From: Hymenobacter tibetensis
Lineage (GTDB): Bacteria; Bacteroidota; Bacteroidia; Cytophagales; Hymenobacteraceae
Direction of reading: 5' to 3'
Assembly (NCBI RefSeq): GCF_022827545.1
Contig: NZ_CP094669.1
Coordinates: forward strand, 571,001 to 635,000
Length of the DNA: 64,000 nucleotides
Shown here: piece by piece, positions 49,098 to 58,456 of the stretch
How the letters are laid out: each line of letters starts with the position of its first letter
Position numbering within the stretch: position 1 is the stretch's first letter
Made by a program: the position numbers and the translations under genes
The notes under the pieces: generated by a model
What the model was told of the DNA's origin: nothing
Seen by the model: the letters and a program-made list of their open reading frames with translations, nothing else
Databases searched by the model: none

Positions 49098-51506
49098 ATG
49101 AACCGTACCATCAAAAAAGTAGCTGTATTAGGCTCCGGTGTGATGGGCTCGCGCATTGCGTGCCACTTCGCCAACATCGGGGTGCAGGTATTACTACTCG
49201 ACATTGCGCCCAAGGAACTCTTGCCAGCTGAAGAAGCGAAAGGCCTGAAGCTGGACAACCCAGCAGTGCGCAACCGCATTGTGAACGCGGCATTGCAAGC
49301 AGCTATTGTCAGCAATCCTGCGCCGCTGTACCGCAAGGCCGACGCCAGCCGCATCAAAACCGGCAACTTCGACGACAACCTAAAGGATATTGCCACCTGC
49401 GACTGGACGATAGAGGTGGTGGTGGAGCGCCTCGACATCAAGAAAAACTTGTTTGAGCGGGTAGAACAGTTTCGCAAGCCTGGCACACTTATCACCTCCA
49501 ATACCAGCGGTATCCCGATTCACATGATGACGGAAGGCCGCTCCGACGACTTCAAGAAGTATTTCTGCGGCACACACTTTTTCAACCCACCCCGTTATCT
49601 AAAGCTGCTCGAAATCATCCCGACGCCGGACACCGATCCGACCATCGTTGATTTCTTGATGCACTACGGCGACTTGTATCTGGGCAAAACCACCGTACTC
49701 GCCAAGGACACGCCTGCCTTCATTGCCAACCGCGTTGGGGTGTTTGCCATCATGGATGTGGTGCAGGTGATGAGCCAGTTGGGCCTGACGGTAGAGGAAG
49801 TAGACAAACTCAGCGGACCAGTTATCGGCCACGCCAAGTCGGCTACGTTCCGTACTTCTGATGTGGTTGGGTTGGATACCATGATCAACGTGGCAAACGG
49901 GTTGGCGCAGAACCTGCCAAACGACGAAGCTAAGGCCGTGTTCCAAGTGCCCGACTTCATCAAGAAGATGGCCGAGAACAAATGGCTTGGTGATAAGACG
50001 GGTCAGGGCTTCTACAAGAAGGTCCGTGGTGAAGGGGGGAAATCGGAAATCCAGGCGCTAGACCTGAACACCTTGGAATACAAGCCGAGCGCCAAGGTGA
50101 AGTTTGCCACCCTGGAGTCTACTAAACCAATTGAGAAGTTAGCTGACCGGTTTAAAGTGCTGGTAGCTGGCAAAGACAAAGCCGCCGATTTCTACCGCAA
50201 AACGTTTGCGGGGCTGTTTGCCTACGTTTCCAACCGCATTCCTGAAATCACCGATTCGCTCTACAAGATTGATGATGCGTTGCGAGCCGGCTTTGGCTGG
50301 GAAATGGGTCCATTTGAAACTTGGGATGCCCTTGGTGTACAGAAAGGCCTGGAGCTAGCGCAAGCAGAAGGCAAGACGGTAGCGCCCTGGGTAGAGGAAA
50401 TGTTGGCTGCTGGCAACGCCACCTTCTACAAGGTGAACGAGCAGGGCGTAAAGCAGTTCTATGACATCGAGGCCAAAGAGTACAAGTCTATTCCTGGCCT
50501 CGAAAACTTTATCATTCTCGACAACCTGCGCGCCACGGGCAAAGTGGTGTGGAAAAACTCGGGTGCTTCTGTAATTGACCTTGGTGACGGTATTCTGAAC
50601 GTGGAGTTTCACTCCAAGATGAATGCGCTGGGCTCCGACGTTATTCAGGGTTTGATGAAAGGCGTGGAAATAGCCGAGAAAGACTTCCGGGGTCTGGTAG
50701 TCGGCAACGATGCAGTCAACTTTTCGGCGGGTGCCAACTTGGGGCTCGTGTACATGTTCGCGCTGGACCAGGATTTCGATGAGCTAAACTTGATGATTGC
50801 GCAGTTTCAGCAGGCCATGATGCGGATGCGTTACAGCAGCATTCCGGTGGTAGGTGCTCCGCATGGTCTAGCGTTAGGTGGCGGTTGCGAGTTGAATCTG
50901 CACTGCGACCGGGTGGTAGCAGCGGCCGAAACCTATATGGGCTTGGTGGAATTTGGCGTAGGCTTGATTCCGGGTGGTGGTGGCACCAAGGAAATGACCT
51001 TGCGTACCGCAGCCAAATACGAGGAAGGCGAGCCTGAATATAACTTGCTCCGCAATACGTTCATGACCATCAGCACGGCCAAAGTTTCAACGTCTGCGGC
51101 CGAAGCCTTCGACCTCGGTTTCCTGCGCCGCGGCGACGAGGTAGTAGTGAACAGTAACCGTGTCATTGCGCAAGCCAAGGCCGCCGCCATCGAGCTGGCG
51201 GAGGATGGCTACACGCAGCCAATGCAGAAAACCAACATCAAGGTGCAAGGCAAAGGTGCTCTAGGCATGTTCCTGACGGGTGTACACGCCATGAAAGAAG
51301 GCCGCTACATCTCCGACCACGACGTGAAGATTGCCAACAAGCTAGCGTACATTATGTGTGGTGGCGACTTAAGCAGCCCAACCGAAGTAAGCGAGAAATA
51401 CTTGCTGGACTTGGAGCGCGAAGCCTTCCTCAGCCTATGCGGCGAGCGGAAAACGCTGGAACGTATCCAGTCGATTCTAACTACTGGCAAACCCTTGAGA
51501 AACTAG
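49098..51506 (+). CDS. fadN: 3-hydroxyacyl-CoA dehydrogenase / enoyl-CoA hydratase (FadN-type)
   Basis: An 802-residue two-function enzyme for beta-oxidation. The order is dehydrogenase first, hydratase last, the reverse of E. coli FadB/FadJ and like Bacillus FadN. Seen: Rossmann start VAVLGSGVMGSRIACHFANIGVQVLLLD, TSNTSGIP, THFFNPPRYLKLLEIIP (with the 3HCDH His), a second dehydrogenase C-domain, then crotonase segment VGNDAVNFSAGANL and PHGLALGGGCELNLHCDRVVAA, ETYMGLVEFGVGLIPGGGGTKEM. ATG at 49098 is preferred over an upstream in-frame ATG at 49047. It is 139 bases after marR and 180 before fadA. Confidence 0.92.
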   Translation: MNRTIKKVAVLGSGVMGSRIACHFANIGVQVLLLDIAPKELLPAEEAKGLKLDNPAVRNRIVNAALQAAIVSNPAPLYRKADASRIKTGNFDDNLKDIATCDWTIEVVVERLDIKKNLFERVEQFRKPGTLITSNTSGIPIHMMTEGRSDDFKKYFCGTHFFNPPRYLKLLEIIPTPDTDPTIVDFLMHYGDLYLGKTTVLAKDTPAFIANRVGVFAIMDVVQVMSQLGLTVEEVDKLSGPVIGHAKSATFRTSDVVGLDTMINVANGLAQNLPNDEAKAVFQVPDFIKKMAENKWLGDKTGQGFYKKVRGEGGKSEIQALDLNTLEYKPSAKVKFATLESTKPIEKLADRFKVLVAGKDKAADFYRKTFAGLFAYVSNRIPEITDSLYKIDDALRAGFGWEMGPFETWDALGVQKGLELAQAEGKTVAPWVEEMLAAGNATFYKVNEQGVKQFYDIEAKEYKSIPGLENFIILDNLRATGKVVWKNSGASVIDLGDGILNVEFHSKMNALGSDVIQGLMKGVEIAEKDFRGLVVGNDAVNFSAGANLGLVYMFALDQDFDELNLMIAQFQQAMMRMRYSSIPVVGAPHGLALGGGCELNLHCDRVVAAAETYMGLVEFGVGLIPGGGGTKEMTLRTAAKYEEGEPEYNLLRNTFMTISTAKVSTSAAEAFDLGFLRRGDEVVVNSNRVIAQAKAAAIELAEDGYTQPMQKTNIKVQGKGALGMFLTGVHAMKEGRYISDHDVKIANKLAYIMCGGDLSSPTEVSEKYLLDLEREAFLSLCGERKTLERIQSILTTGKPLRN

Positions 51507-51686
51507 GGCTGGAAAGCTTGCTCTCCCATAATCGAGGCTGATTGGGTGTAGGGAAACAAGGTCGAACGAAAGCTATTAATAGTCTTGTTCAACCGTTGAT
51601 TAACTACTCTCAGCCTGTTAGCAGACGATGCGGACAGCTGACTCACACTAGCTCTAATCCCACTATTTTCTTCAAGACTAAAAAAA
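51507..51686 (+). other. fadN-fadA spacer with a CTATTAATAG palindrome
   Basis: No gene. Contains CTATTAATAG (51573-51582), a perfect ten-base palindrome, flanked by AACAAG (51555-51560) and CTTGTT (51584-51589). No terminator is seen, so fadN and fadA may share a transcript with a structured spacer. Confidence 0.4.
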
Positions 51687-52865
51687 ATGAACGCATATAT
51701 CGTAGCCGGTTACCGCACCGCAGTAGGGAAGGCCAACCGCGGCGGCTTCCGCTTCACCCGCCCCGATGACCTTGCCGCCGACGTCATCAAGCACTTGGTA
51801 GCCTCCGTACCTGCCCTCGACCCTACTCGCATCGACGATGTGATGGTCGGGAATGCCGTACCAGAAGCCGAGCAGGGCCTGCAAATGGGCCGGTTGATTT
51901 CGCTGCTAGCTCTGCCTATGAACGTGTCGGGCCTCATAGTGAACCGCTACTGTGGGTCTGGGGTGGAAACCATTGCCATGGCGGCCAGCAAAATAACGGC
52001 TGGTATGGCCGATTGCATTGTAGCCGGTGGTACCGAAAGCATGAGCATGGTGCCCACTGTAGGTTGGAAAACAGTGCCTAATTACAAACTGGCGCAGCAG
52101 CACCCCGACTACTACCTTGGTATGGGCCTCACGGCCGAAGCCGTAGCACAGGACTACAAAGTCTCACGCGAGGACCAGGACCAGTTCTCATACAACTCGC
52201 ACCAGAAAGCCATCAAGGCTATCCAAGAAGGGAAGTTCAAAGAGCAGATTGTGCCCATCACGGTAGAGGAGACCTACCTCGACCAAGCTACCGGCAAAAA
52301 GAAAACTCGTTCGTACGTGGTTGACACCGACGAAGGCCCTCGGGCTGACACCTCGGTGGAGGCGCTAAGCAAGTTGAAGCCGGTGTTTGCCGCCAACGGT
52401 ACTGTAACGGCCGGCAACTCCTCGCAGACTTCCGATGGCGCTGCTTTTGTGCTGGTGATGTCGGAGCGGATGGTGAAGGAGCTGAATCTGGAGCCCATTG
52501 CCCGGATGATTACATATGCTACTGAAGGCATTGACCCGCGCATCATGGGCATGGGGCCCATCAAGGCTATTCCCAAGGCCTTAAAGCAAGCCGGTATGAA
52601 GCTCGAGGACATCGACCTTATCGAGTTGAACGAAGCTTTCGCTTCGCAGTCGATTGCCATTACGCGCGAGTTGAATATCGACGAGAGCAAGCTGAACGTG
52701 AACGGTGGCGCTATTGCCTTGGGCCATCCACTGGGTTGCTCTGGGGCTAAGCTTAGCATTCAACTCTTCCATGAGTTGCGGCAGCGCGAGAAGAAATACG
52801 GCATGGTAACCGCCTGCGTGGGCGGTGGGCAAGGTGTAGCTGGTATCTACGAATTGCTGAAGTAG
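51687..52865 (+). CDS. fadA: Acetyl-CoA C-acyltransferase (thiolase)
   Basis: Performs thiolytic cleavage of 3-ketoacyl-CoA. The 392-residue enzyme has the acyl-enzyme Cys in NRYCGSGVETIAMAA, AGGTESMSMV, GNSSQTSDGAAFV, NEAFASQS (with the conserved Asn), NGGAIALGHPLGCSGAK (His), and VTACVGGGQGVAGIYE near the C-terminus (second Cys). It completes the chain FadN-FadA. The start is the ATG at 51687, 180 bases after fadN. A terminator at 52931-52976 follows. Confidence 0.96.
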   Translation: MNAYIVAGYRTAVGKANRGGFRFTRPDDLAADVIKHLVASVPALDPTRIDDVMVGNAVPEAEQGLQMGRLISLLALPMNVSGLIVNRYCGSGVETIAMAASKITAGMADCIVAGGTESMSMVPTVGWKTVPNYKLAQQHPDYYLGMGLTAEAVAQDYKVSREDQDQFSYNSHQKAIKAIQEGKFKEQIVPITVEETYLDQATGKKKTRSYVVDTDEGPRADTSVEALSKLKPVFAANGTVTAGNSSQTSDGAAFVLVMSERMVKELNLEPIARMITYATEGIDPRIMGMGPIKAIPKALKQAGMKLEDIDLIELNEAFASQSIAITRELNIDESKLNVNGGAIALGHPLGCSGAKLSIQLFHELRQREKKYGMVTACVGGGQGVAGIYELLK

Positions 52866-52930
52866 ACAAATAGAGCACAAGTAGCAGTCTGGCGTGCCTG
52901 AATAGGCTCAAGGCAGCAGGCTGCTACTAT

Positions 52931-52976
52931 TTAATGAAAAGAAACCCCGAACTACCCGGGGTTTTCTTTTCATTAA
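52931..52976 (+). terminator. Terminator between fadA and fadE
   Basis: TTAATGAAAAGAAACCCCG (52931-52949) pairs with CGGGGTTTTCTTTTCATTAA (52957-52976) with one bulged base and a short loop; the right arm carries TTTTCTTTT. It shows that fadE needs its own promoter. Confidence 0.87.
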
Positions 52977-52983
52977 GTAGTCG

Positions 52984-53006
52984 GCAAGCATAACATATTT
53001 TCGTAT
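52984..53006 (+). promoter_or_regulatory. Second copy of the MarR-operator segment, before fadE
   Basis: Identical over 23 bases to 48432-48454. Here the palindrome's right half is TATATT rather than TATGTT. The TATTTTCG box (52996-53003) is retained, so it can be both promoter and operator of fadE. Leader to the ATG about 110 bases. Confidence 0.6.
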
Positions 53007-53120
53007 ATTTCGGTAGATTACTCTGTGGGGCAACCATAGCTAAAAATACTCGGCAAGCCGAACAACTTGCCGCTTCTCTAGACTTCAATTATAACCTCTC
53101 ACAACAATTCTCACCTAGTC

Positions 53121-54908
53121 ATGGAAGTAACCAACAAGCTTGTGAAAGGCGGCGAGTTCATTATCAAAGAAACCGACGCCCAGGACGTATTCTCTCCTGC
53201 CGATTTTTCGGAGGAGCAGAACATGATGCACCAGACCGCGCTGGATTTCGTGGAGAAAGAGGTGCATCCCCTTTTAGAGCGCCTCGACAACCACGAAGAA
53301 GGGCTGATGCGTGGCCTAATGGAAAAAGCGGGCCAGCTAGGTCTGTTCGGAGTGAGCATTCCCGAGCAGTACGGCGGACTTGATATGGACTTCACCACTT
53401 CCCTGCGTGTAACGGAAGGTGTTGGTGGCGGGCACTCGTTTCCGGTGGCTTTCGCCGCCCACACGGGTATTGCCATGTTGCCCATCTTGTACTTCGGCAA
53501 CGACGAGCAGAAGGCCAAATACCTGCCTGGCTTGACCAACGGTGAGCTAATGGGTGCGTACTGCCTCACCGAGCCTGGTTCCGGCTCTGATGCACTAGGC
53601 GCCAAAACCAAGGCAATGCCTACCGAAGACGGCGAGCATTATGTGCTTAACGGGCAGAAAATGTGGATTACAAATGGCGGTTTTGCCGACGTATTCATTG
53701 TGTTTGCCCAGGTTGACGGCGACAAATTCACTGGCTTCATTGTAGAGCGTAACACGCCTGGCTTAAGCCTCGGCAACGAGGAACACAAAATGGGTATCAA
53801 AGGCTCGTCCACCCGTCAGGTGTTCTTGTCTGATGTGAAAGTGCCAAAGTCGGCGGTGCTTGGCGAGATTGGCAAGGGCCACCTTATTGCTTTCAACATC
53901 CTGAATATTGGCCGCATTAAGCTGGCGGCTGCTTGCTTGGGGGCTACCAAAATGGCGTCTACGCTGAGCATCAAGTATGCGAATGAGCGGGTGCAGTTCA
54001 AATTGCCAATCGCCAAGTTTGGAGCTATCAAGCACAAGTTGGCGCAGCAAGCTGTTCGTATCTACGCGGTGGAATCGGCTATCTACCGGGCGGGGATGGA
54101 CATTGCACGTATGGAGCAAGAGTTGCTGAGCAAAGGCCAGAGCCACAACGAAGCGTTGCTAGGTGCTGCCCGCGAGTTTGCCGTGGAGTGCGCCATTTTG
54201 AAGGTAGAAGGCTCGGAAGTGCTCGACTACGTGGTGGACGAAGGCGTGCAGGTGTACGGTGGCTATGGCTTCTCAGCCGACTACCCCATGGACCGCGCTT
54301 ACCGGGATTCGCGCATCAACCGCATCTTCGAAGGAACCAACGAAATCAACCGCATGCTGGCCGTTGACATGATCTTGAAGAAGGGCTTGAAAGGGGAGCT
54401 TGACTTGATGGGCCCAGCGCAAGCCGTGCAGCAGGAACTGATGGCTATTCCAGACATGAACTTGGAAGAAGAAACCGGCCTGTTTGCTACCGAGAAGAAG
54501 ACCATTGCTAAGCTGAAGAAGGCTATTTTGATGATAGCAGGCACGGCGGTTCAGAAGTACATGAACTCGCTGGCCAAAGAGCAGGAAGTACTGATGAACA
54601 TTGCCGATATGGCCATCAAAGTATACACTGCCGAGAGCACCCTGCTGCGCGTAGAGAAAGAAGCAAGCGTTAAAGGCGAAGAGGCCCTCTCAACCCAGAT
54701 TGACATTGCCCGCGTATATCTCTACGACACCGTAGACCAGGTAAACAAGTTCGGTAAAGATGCCATTGCTACCATGACCGAAGGCGATGAGCAGCGGTTG
54801 TTGGCCATGGGCCTGAAGCGCTTCACCAAAGCCGACCTCTACAATGCCAAAGAAGCTCGTCGTCGTATTGCTGACGTGCTGATTGCGGCCAACGAGTATG
54901 CCTACTAA
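53121..54908 (+). CDS. fadE: Acyl-CoA dehydrogenase (FadE-type)
   Basis: Performs the FAD-dependent first dehydrogenation of acyl-CoA. The 595-residue protein has an ACAD core at about residues 30-415 (MRGLMEKAGQLGLFGVSIPEQYGG, TEPGSGSDALGAKT, MWITNGGFADVFIVFAQ, GYGFSADYPMDRAYRDSRINRIFEGTNEINRM with the catalytic-Glu region) plus an extra helical C-terminal domain (about 440-595), as in VLCAD and Bacillus FadE (about 594 residues). Order FadN-FadA-FadE equals the B. subtilis fadNAE operon, but here fadE follows a terminator and its own operator copy. Confidence 0.93.
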   Translation: MEVTNKLVKGGEFIIKETDAQDVFSPADFSEEQNMMHQTALDFVEKEVHPLLERLDNHEEGLMRGLMEKAGQLGLFGVSIPEQYGGLDMDFTTSLRVTEGVGGGHSFPVAFAAHTGIAMLPILYFGNDEQKAKYLPGLTNGELMGAYCLTEPGSGSDALGAKTKAMPTEDGEHYVLNGQKMWITNGGFADVFIVFAQVDGDKFTGFIVERNTPGLSLGNEEHKMGIKGSSTRQVFLSDVKVPKSAVLGEIGKGHLIAFNILNIGRIKLAAACLGATKMASTLSIKYANERVQFKLPIAKFGAIKHKLAQQAVRIYAVESAIYRAGMDIARMEQELLSKGQSHNEALLGAAREFAVECAILKVEGSEVLDYVVDEGVQVYGGYGFSADYPMDRAYRDSRINRIFEGTNEINRMLAVDMILKKGLKGELDLMGPAQAVQQELMAIPDMNLEEETGLFATEKKTIAKLKKAILMIAGTAVQKYMNSLAKEQEVLMNIADMAIKVYTAESTLLRVEKEASVKGEEALSTQIDIARVYLYDTVDQVNKFGKDAIATMTEGDEQRLLAMGLKRFTKADLYNAKEARRRIADVLIAANEYAY

Positions 54909-55072
54909 AGCTCGGTTGCAGACGAATATTTAGGACCGTGCGGCATCAGCTGCGGGTTAAGGCAAGCAAAGCCGCTCCTGGTTTCAGGGGTGGCTTTGTT
55001 GTTTTCGGGTGCAACGGATTGTTGTGCTATTCGTTTGCAAAGGCATACGCTCATCTCCAACTCCCACTACTT

Positions 55073-56497
55073 ATGGCCAACGAACAGGTACAGGGCAAAG
55101 ACTTTTATGAAAGCGTGCTGCGGTTCTATGACCACGCGGCCAGCTTCTCGAAGCTTGACCCTGGCATCATTGCCCAGATACGGGCTTGCAACAGCATCTA
55201 CAAAGTGAACTTTCCAGTGGAAGTGGACGGGCACGTGCAGGTATTCGAAGGAATTCGGGTGCAGCACAGCCACCACAAGCTTCCTAGCAAGGGTGGTATT
55301 CGTTACAGCGTGTATGTAGATGAAGAAGAAGTTATGGCGCTGGCTACGCTCATGACGTTTAAGTGCGCCTTAGTAGATGTACCGTTCGGTGGAGCTAAAG
55401 GAGGAGTGAAAATCAATCCGCGCACCAGTTCCGAGCAAACATTGGAGCGCGTTACGCGCCGGTACGCCAGTGAGCTAATCAAGAAAAACCTAATTGGACC
55501 GGGCATGGACGTGCCGGCTCCTGACTACGGCACCGGTAGCCGCGAAATGGCTTGGATTGCTGATACGTACCTCACTTTCAAATACGGGGATACCAGTGCT
55601 CTAGGCTGCGTAACGGGCAAGCCAGTAGGGCAGGGCGGTATTCGGGGGCGTACGGAAGCTACCGGGCTTGGAGTGTTCTACGGCTTACGCGAACTGCTGA
55701 TGGACCAACCTATGCTAGAGAAAATCGGCCTTACAAGTGGTATTGCTGGCAAGCGCATCATCGTGCAAGGCTTAGGCAATGTGGGGTACTACGCAGCGCA
55801 TTTCTGCCAAGCAGCTGGAGCCATTATCACGGGTATTGCGGAGCGGGAGGGAGGCATCTTCAACGCCGACGGCCTGGATGTGGCGGCTGTGTTCAAGCAT
55901 CGGCAAGAAACGGGTGCCATCTGTGGCTTTGAAGGGGCAATAGATGTAGCCGACTCTCTGGATTTGCTGGAGTATGAATGTGATGTGCTGCTACCCGCCG
56001 CTCTGGAAAATCAGATTCATGAAGGCAACGCAGCCAACATCAAGGCCAAGATCATTGCGGAAGGAGCTAATGGCCCTACCACACAGGCGGCCGAAAAGAT
56101 TCTGTTGGAGCGGGGCATTGTAATTTTGCCTGACCTCTACCTTAATGCAGGCGGCGTAACAGTTTCCTACTTTGAGTGGCTGAAAAACCTGTCAAACGTA
56201 CGTTTTGGGCGTATGGGCAAGCGGGCTGAGGAAGCGGCTATGAAACGCTTAGTGGAAACCATAGAGCGAACTACCGGCAGGAGTGTCACGCCCGAGGAGC
56301 GAGAACTAATCGTGCATGGGGCCGATGAAATAGATTTAGTGCGCTCAGGCTTGGAGGATACCATGATTACGGCTTACCATTCCATTCGGAGAGTGATGAA
56401 TGAAGTGGAGGGCATCACTGACCTTCGCACGGCTGCTTTCTACAACGCCATCGAGAAGATTGGGGTCAGTTACCAGTCGCTGGGTATCTTTCCATAA
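55073..56497 (+). CDS. Glu/Leu/Phe/Val dehydrogenase
   Basis: A 474-residue NAD(P)-dependent amino-acid dehydrogenase, oxidatively deaminating glutamate (or a branched or aromatic amino acid) to a 2-oxoacid. Seen: LPSKGGIRYS, MTFKCALVDVPFGGAKGGVKINP with the catalytic Lys, the nucleotide-binding Rossmann motif GLGNVGYYAAHF, NAGGVTVSYFEWLKN and the family tail. Length and GAKGG region favour glutamate dehydrogenase; specificity cannot be fixed. The frame extends upstream to 54938, but ATG at 55073 matches the family. It is 164 bases after fadE, so it could be the last gene of that unit. Confidence 0.92.
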   Translation: MANEQVQGKDFYESVLRFYDHAASFSKLDPGIIAQIRACNSIYKVNFPVEVDGHVQVFEGIRVQHSHHKLPSKGGIRYSVYVDEEEVMALATLMTFKCALVDVPFGGAKGGVKINPRTSSEQTLERVTRRYASELIKKNLIGPGMDVPAPDYGTGSREMAWIADTYLTFKYGDTSALGCVTGKPVGQGGIRGRTEATGLGVFYGLRELLMDQPMLEKIGLTSGIAGKRIIVQGLGNVGYYAAHFCQAAGAIITGIAEREGGIFNADGLDVAAVFKHRQETGAICGFEGAIDVADSLDLLEYECDVLLPAALENQIHEGNAANIKAKIIAEGANGPTTQAAEKILLERGIVILPDLYLNAGGVTVSYFEWLKNLSNVRFGRMGKRAEEAAMKRLVETIERTTGRSVTPEERELIVHGADEIDLVRSGLEDTMITAYHSIRRVMNEVEGITDLRTAAFYNAIEKIGVSYQSLGIFP

Positions 56498-56521
56498 GGT
56501 GCTGCAGCCATCGAAGATTTT

Positions 56522-56565
56522 ACACAGAAAAGCCGTTCCTGAATTCAGGAACGGCTTTTCTGTGT
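56522..56565. terminator. 44-bp perfect palindrome: bidirectional terminator
   Basis: A perfect palindrome centred on GAATTC with arms of 22 bases (ACACAGAAAAGCCGTTCC... and its complement), containing AAAA on one side and TTTT on the other. It lies between the convergent dehydrogenase and secreted-protein genes. Confidence 0.88.
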
Positions 56566-56587
56566 GGAGTGCCTGCCGTAGTATAGG

Positions 56588-58039
56588 CTACTTCACTGCA
56601 ATCTTGTTTAACATCAGTGCGGCTGATTTTTTATTAGGCCGGCTTACTCCCACAATCGTTTTGGCGTCCAGCCAAGCCGTAAAGTCTTTTACATAGGAAG
56701 GGTTCTGGTCAGCAGCTACGTTCAGGCCCAGTCCTTTGGGAGGTTGCACCACTCCTGTCTGTACGTTCACGCGGCGCATGTATAAGTCCGATTTGCCTTT
56801 TAATTTTTCCCACGTCACAAATTGCAGGTCGGAACCGAAGAGGGCCGCTCGGTAGCCGATGCTGCTGAACCCTTCCGTAGCAGGCGCCACCTGGTCTTTG
56901 GCCACAATGCTATGCCAAGCCGGCGACAAAAACTCGTTGTAGCCAAACAGATGCAACTCTTGGCTGTGGCCAGGGGAGTTGTCGCCGCCTTCTTCGTACT
57001 TCTTTTCGCCTACCACAACCAATTGCTTCTCAGGAGTCAGGAAGAGGTCGGTGAGGTATACATCCTCTAAGCGTTTGGCAGTGGACGCAGTGGCTTTGTT
57101 GGTTTCGGCTAGATACTCCGGGGTGAAGTTGAACTCTGGCGCAAATTTCATATCCCCATCGTCTGAAAAATCAAACTTTACCACCTTGAGGCTGTGGTAA
57201 AGGCCGCTTATTCGCTCGTTGCAGATGGCAGCAGCGTAAAGAACGTTGTCGGGCTGAAGGGCAAAACGGGAGTCGAATACGTTCACCACTTTGCCCCCAA
57301 ACGTCCCGCCTACCGACACCGACATGACTTTGATATCATTGTTGTCGTTGCGGTAGCGCCGAACGGTAAGTTTCTTCATCTCGTCGCTCACTAGCGTAAC
57401 GTACTGCGCGCCATCGTTGCCGACGTGGACGGTAGTGGAGAAGAAGGCGCCTTGGTCACTGAAATCGTAAGTGCGGTCTTTGAGCTTGGTTAGTTTCTCA
57501 TCGAACACGCTGGCACTGATGGATTTAATCTGCGTATTACGGGTTAGGTAGCGCCACGCTACTAGCTTAGTGCCATCCGGAGAGAAGGCAATGCCCGGCC
57601 GTCGGTCCCTGGCACCAGTTTCTGTAATCTTCTTCAGTGCAGACTTCTGGCCGTTACTCAAATCAATGGCTAGGGCCGATAAGGTTTGTGTGGTGCCGTT
57701 CTTCTGATACACTGCTACCAGGACTTGACTTCCACTGGTAGTAAAGCCTTCAACGACCTGCTCTGCCGTCACGGGTAGGGGAGTACTCCACTGGCGTTTT
57801 AGTTCGGCATCGTACCGCTCTACGGCGTACTCCGTGGCCGATTTGTGAGCAAGAATTATAAATCCGCTTCCCGGCAGCGGTATGGTTTTGCGTACTACCC
57901 GCTGGTTATAACGGTCGTCGGATTGCTCAGGTACATAACTGAACGGAGCTGATTTCACTTTCTGAGCCTGCACCGTATTCGGGCTAAACAGCAAGGTGGA
58001 GGCTAGAGCGCCAGCAACTAGCAGAGAGGTAAAACGCAC
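56588..58039 (-). CDS. Exported protein with a probable beta-propeller fold
   Basis: Not firmly recognised. A 483-residue secreted protein with signal peptide ending QAQ, then repeating strand-rich segments (FIILAHKSATEYAVERYDAELKRQW; GIAFSPDGTKLVAWRYLTRN; AQYVTLVSDEMKKLTVRRYR; SSIGYRAALFGSDLQFVTWEKL) suggestive of a WD40/NHL-type propeller, including one FSPDGTKLVAW blade signature. No enzyme motif. It is monocistronic, ending at a palindromic terminator, with a TACCTTTG box 52 bases upstream. Probable periplasmic or surface location. Confidence 0.75.
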   Translation of the reverse strand: MRFTSLLVAGALASTLLFSPNTVQAQKVKSAPFSYVPEQSDDRYNQRVVRKTIPLPGSGFIILAHKSATEYAVERYDAELKRQWSTPLPVTAEQVVEGFTTSGSQVLVAVYQKNGTTQTLSALAIDLSNGQKSALKKITETGARDRRPGIAFSPDGTKLVAWRYLTRNTQIKSISASVFDEKLTKLKDRTYDFSDQGAFFSTTVHVGNDGAQYVTLVSDEMKKLTVRRYRNDNNDIKVMSVSVGGTFGGKVVNVFDSRFALQPDNVLYAAAICNERISGLYHSLKVVKFDFSDDGDMKFAPEFNFTPEYLAETNKATASTAKRLEDVYLTDLFLTPEKQLVVVGEKKYEEGGDNSPGHSQELHLFGYNEFLSPAWHSIVAKDQVAPATEGFSSIGYRAALFGSDLQFVTWEKLKGKSDLYMRRVNVQTGVVQPPKGLGLNVAADQNPSYVKDFTAWLDAKTIVGVSRPNKKSAALMLNKIAVK

Positions 58040-58388
58040 GGATGAAGCAGGTTAAATGAAAAAATCAAAAAAAGGAGAAAGTGTACTCTCCAAAGGTACC
58101 CAAACTCGAGCTGCCGATGTAAATGGTCGGCTATTATGCTGCAAGTAAAGATTTGTTCACGCATTCATAACGCCATAAGCCGCATTTCCTGTCGTGTATC
58201 TCGTTAATTTGCAATGGATTTACAGTGAAAAGTGAGCTATTGACGCCACTGGATCAGGGTTATATGGTTCCAATAAAACTTTATACAAAGCCAAGTTTAT
58301 CAGGTTTACTTTCGCTGCCTATGTAGTTGAAATTGCGTTTTACAAGCTTTTCAAAATATTCAAAAAACTGTTTTCTCCTAAAATATGG
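58040..58388. other. AT-rich divergent spacer without a gene
   Basis: About 350 bases between the exported propeller gene (minus) and the small exported protein gene (plus). Apart from the two -7 boxes at either end, nothing was found. The middle (58200-58380) is AT-rich, with no long inverted repeat or tRNA signature. Confidence 0.6.
58091..58098 (-). promoter_or_regulatory. -7 element of the exported propeller gene (TACCTTTG)
   Basis: On the minus strand TACCTTTG, a perfect TAnnTTTG, 52 bases before the start at 58039. No -33 TTTG at 19-21 bases. Confidence 0.45.
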
Positions 58389-58418
58389 TTGAGGAGGAAT
58401 TTTTTGGCCTTAACTTTG
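58389..58418 (+). promoter_or_regulatory. Promoter of the small exported protein gene (TTG-N19-TAACTTTG)
   Basis: TTG at 58389-58391, 19 bases, then TAACTTTG at 58411-58418, a perfect TAnnTTTG. Transcription should start near 58425, leaving a leader of about 30 bases to the ATG. Confidence 0.6.
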
Positions 58419-58456
58419 TTCCGCCGGTCTACTACAGTTCGCGCATTTATTCTTCT

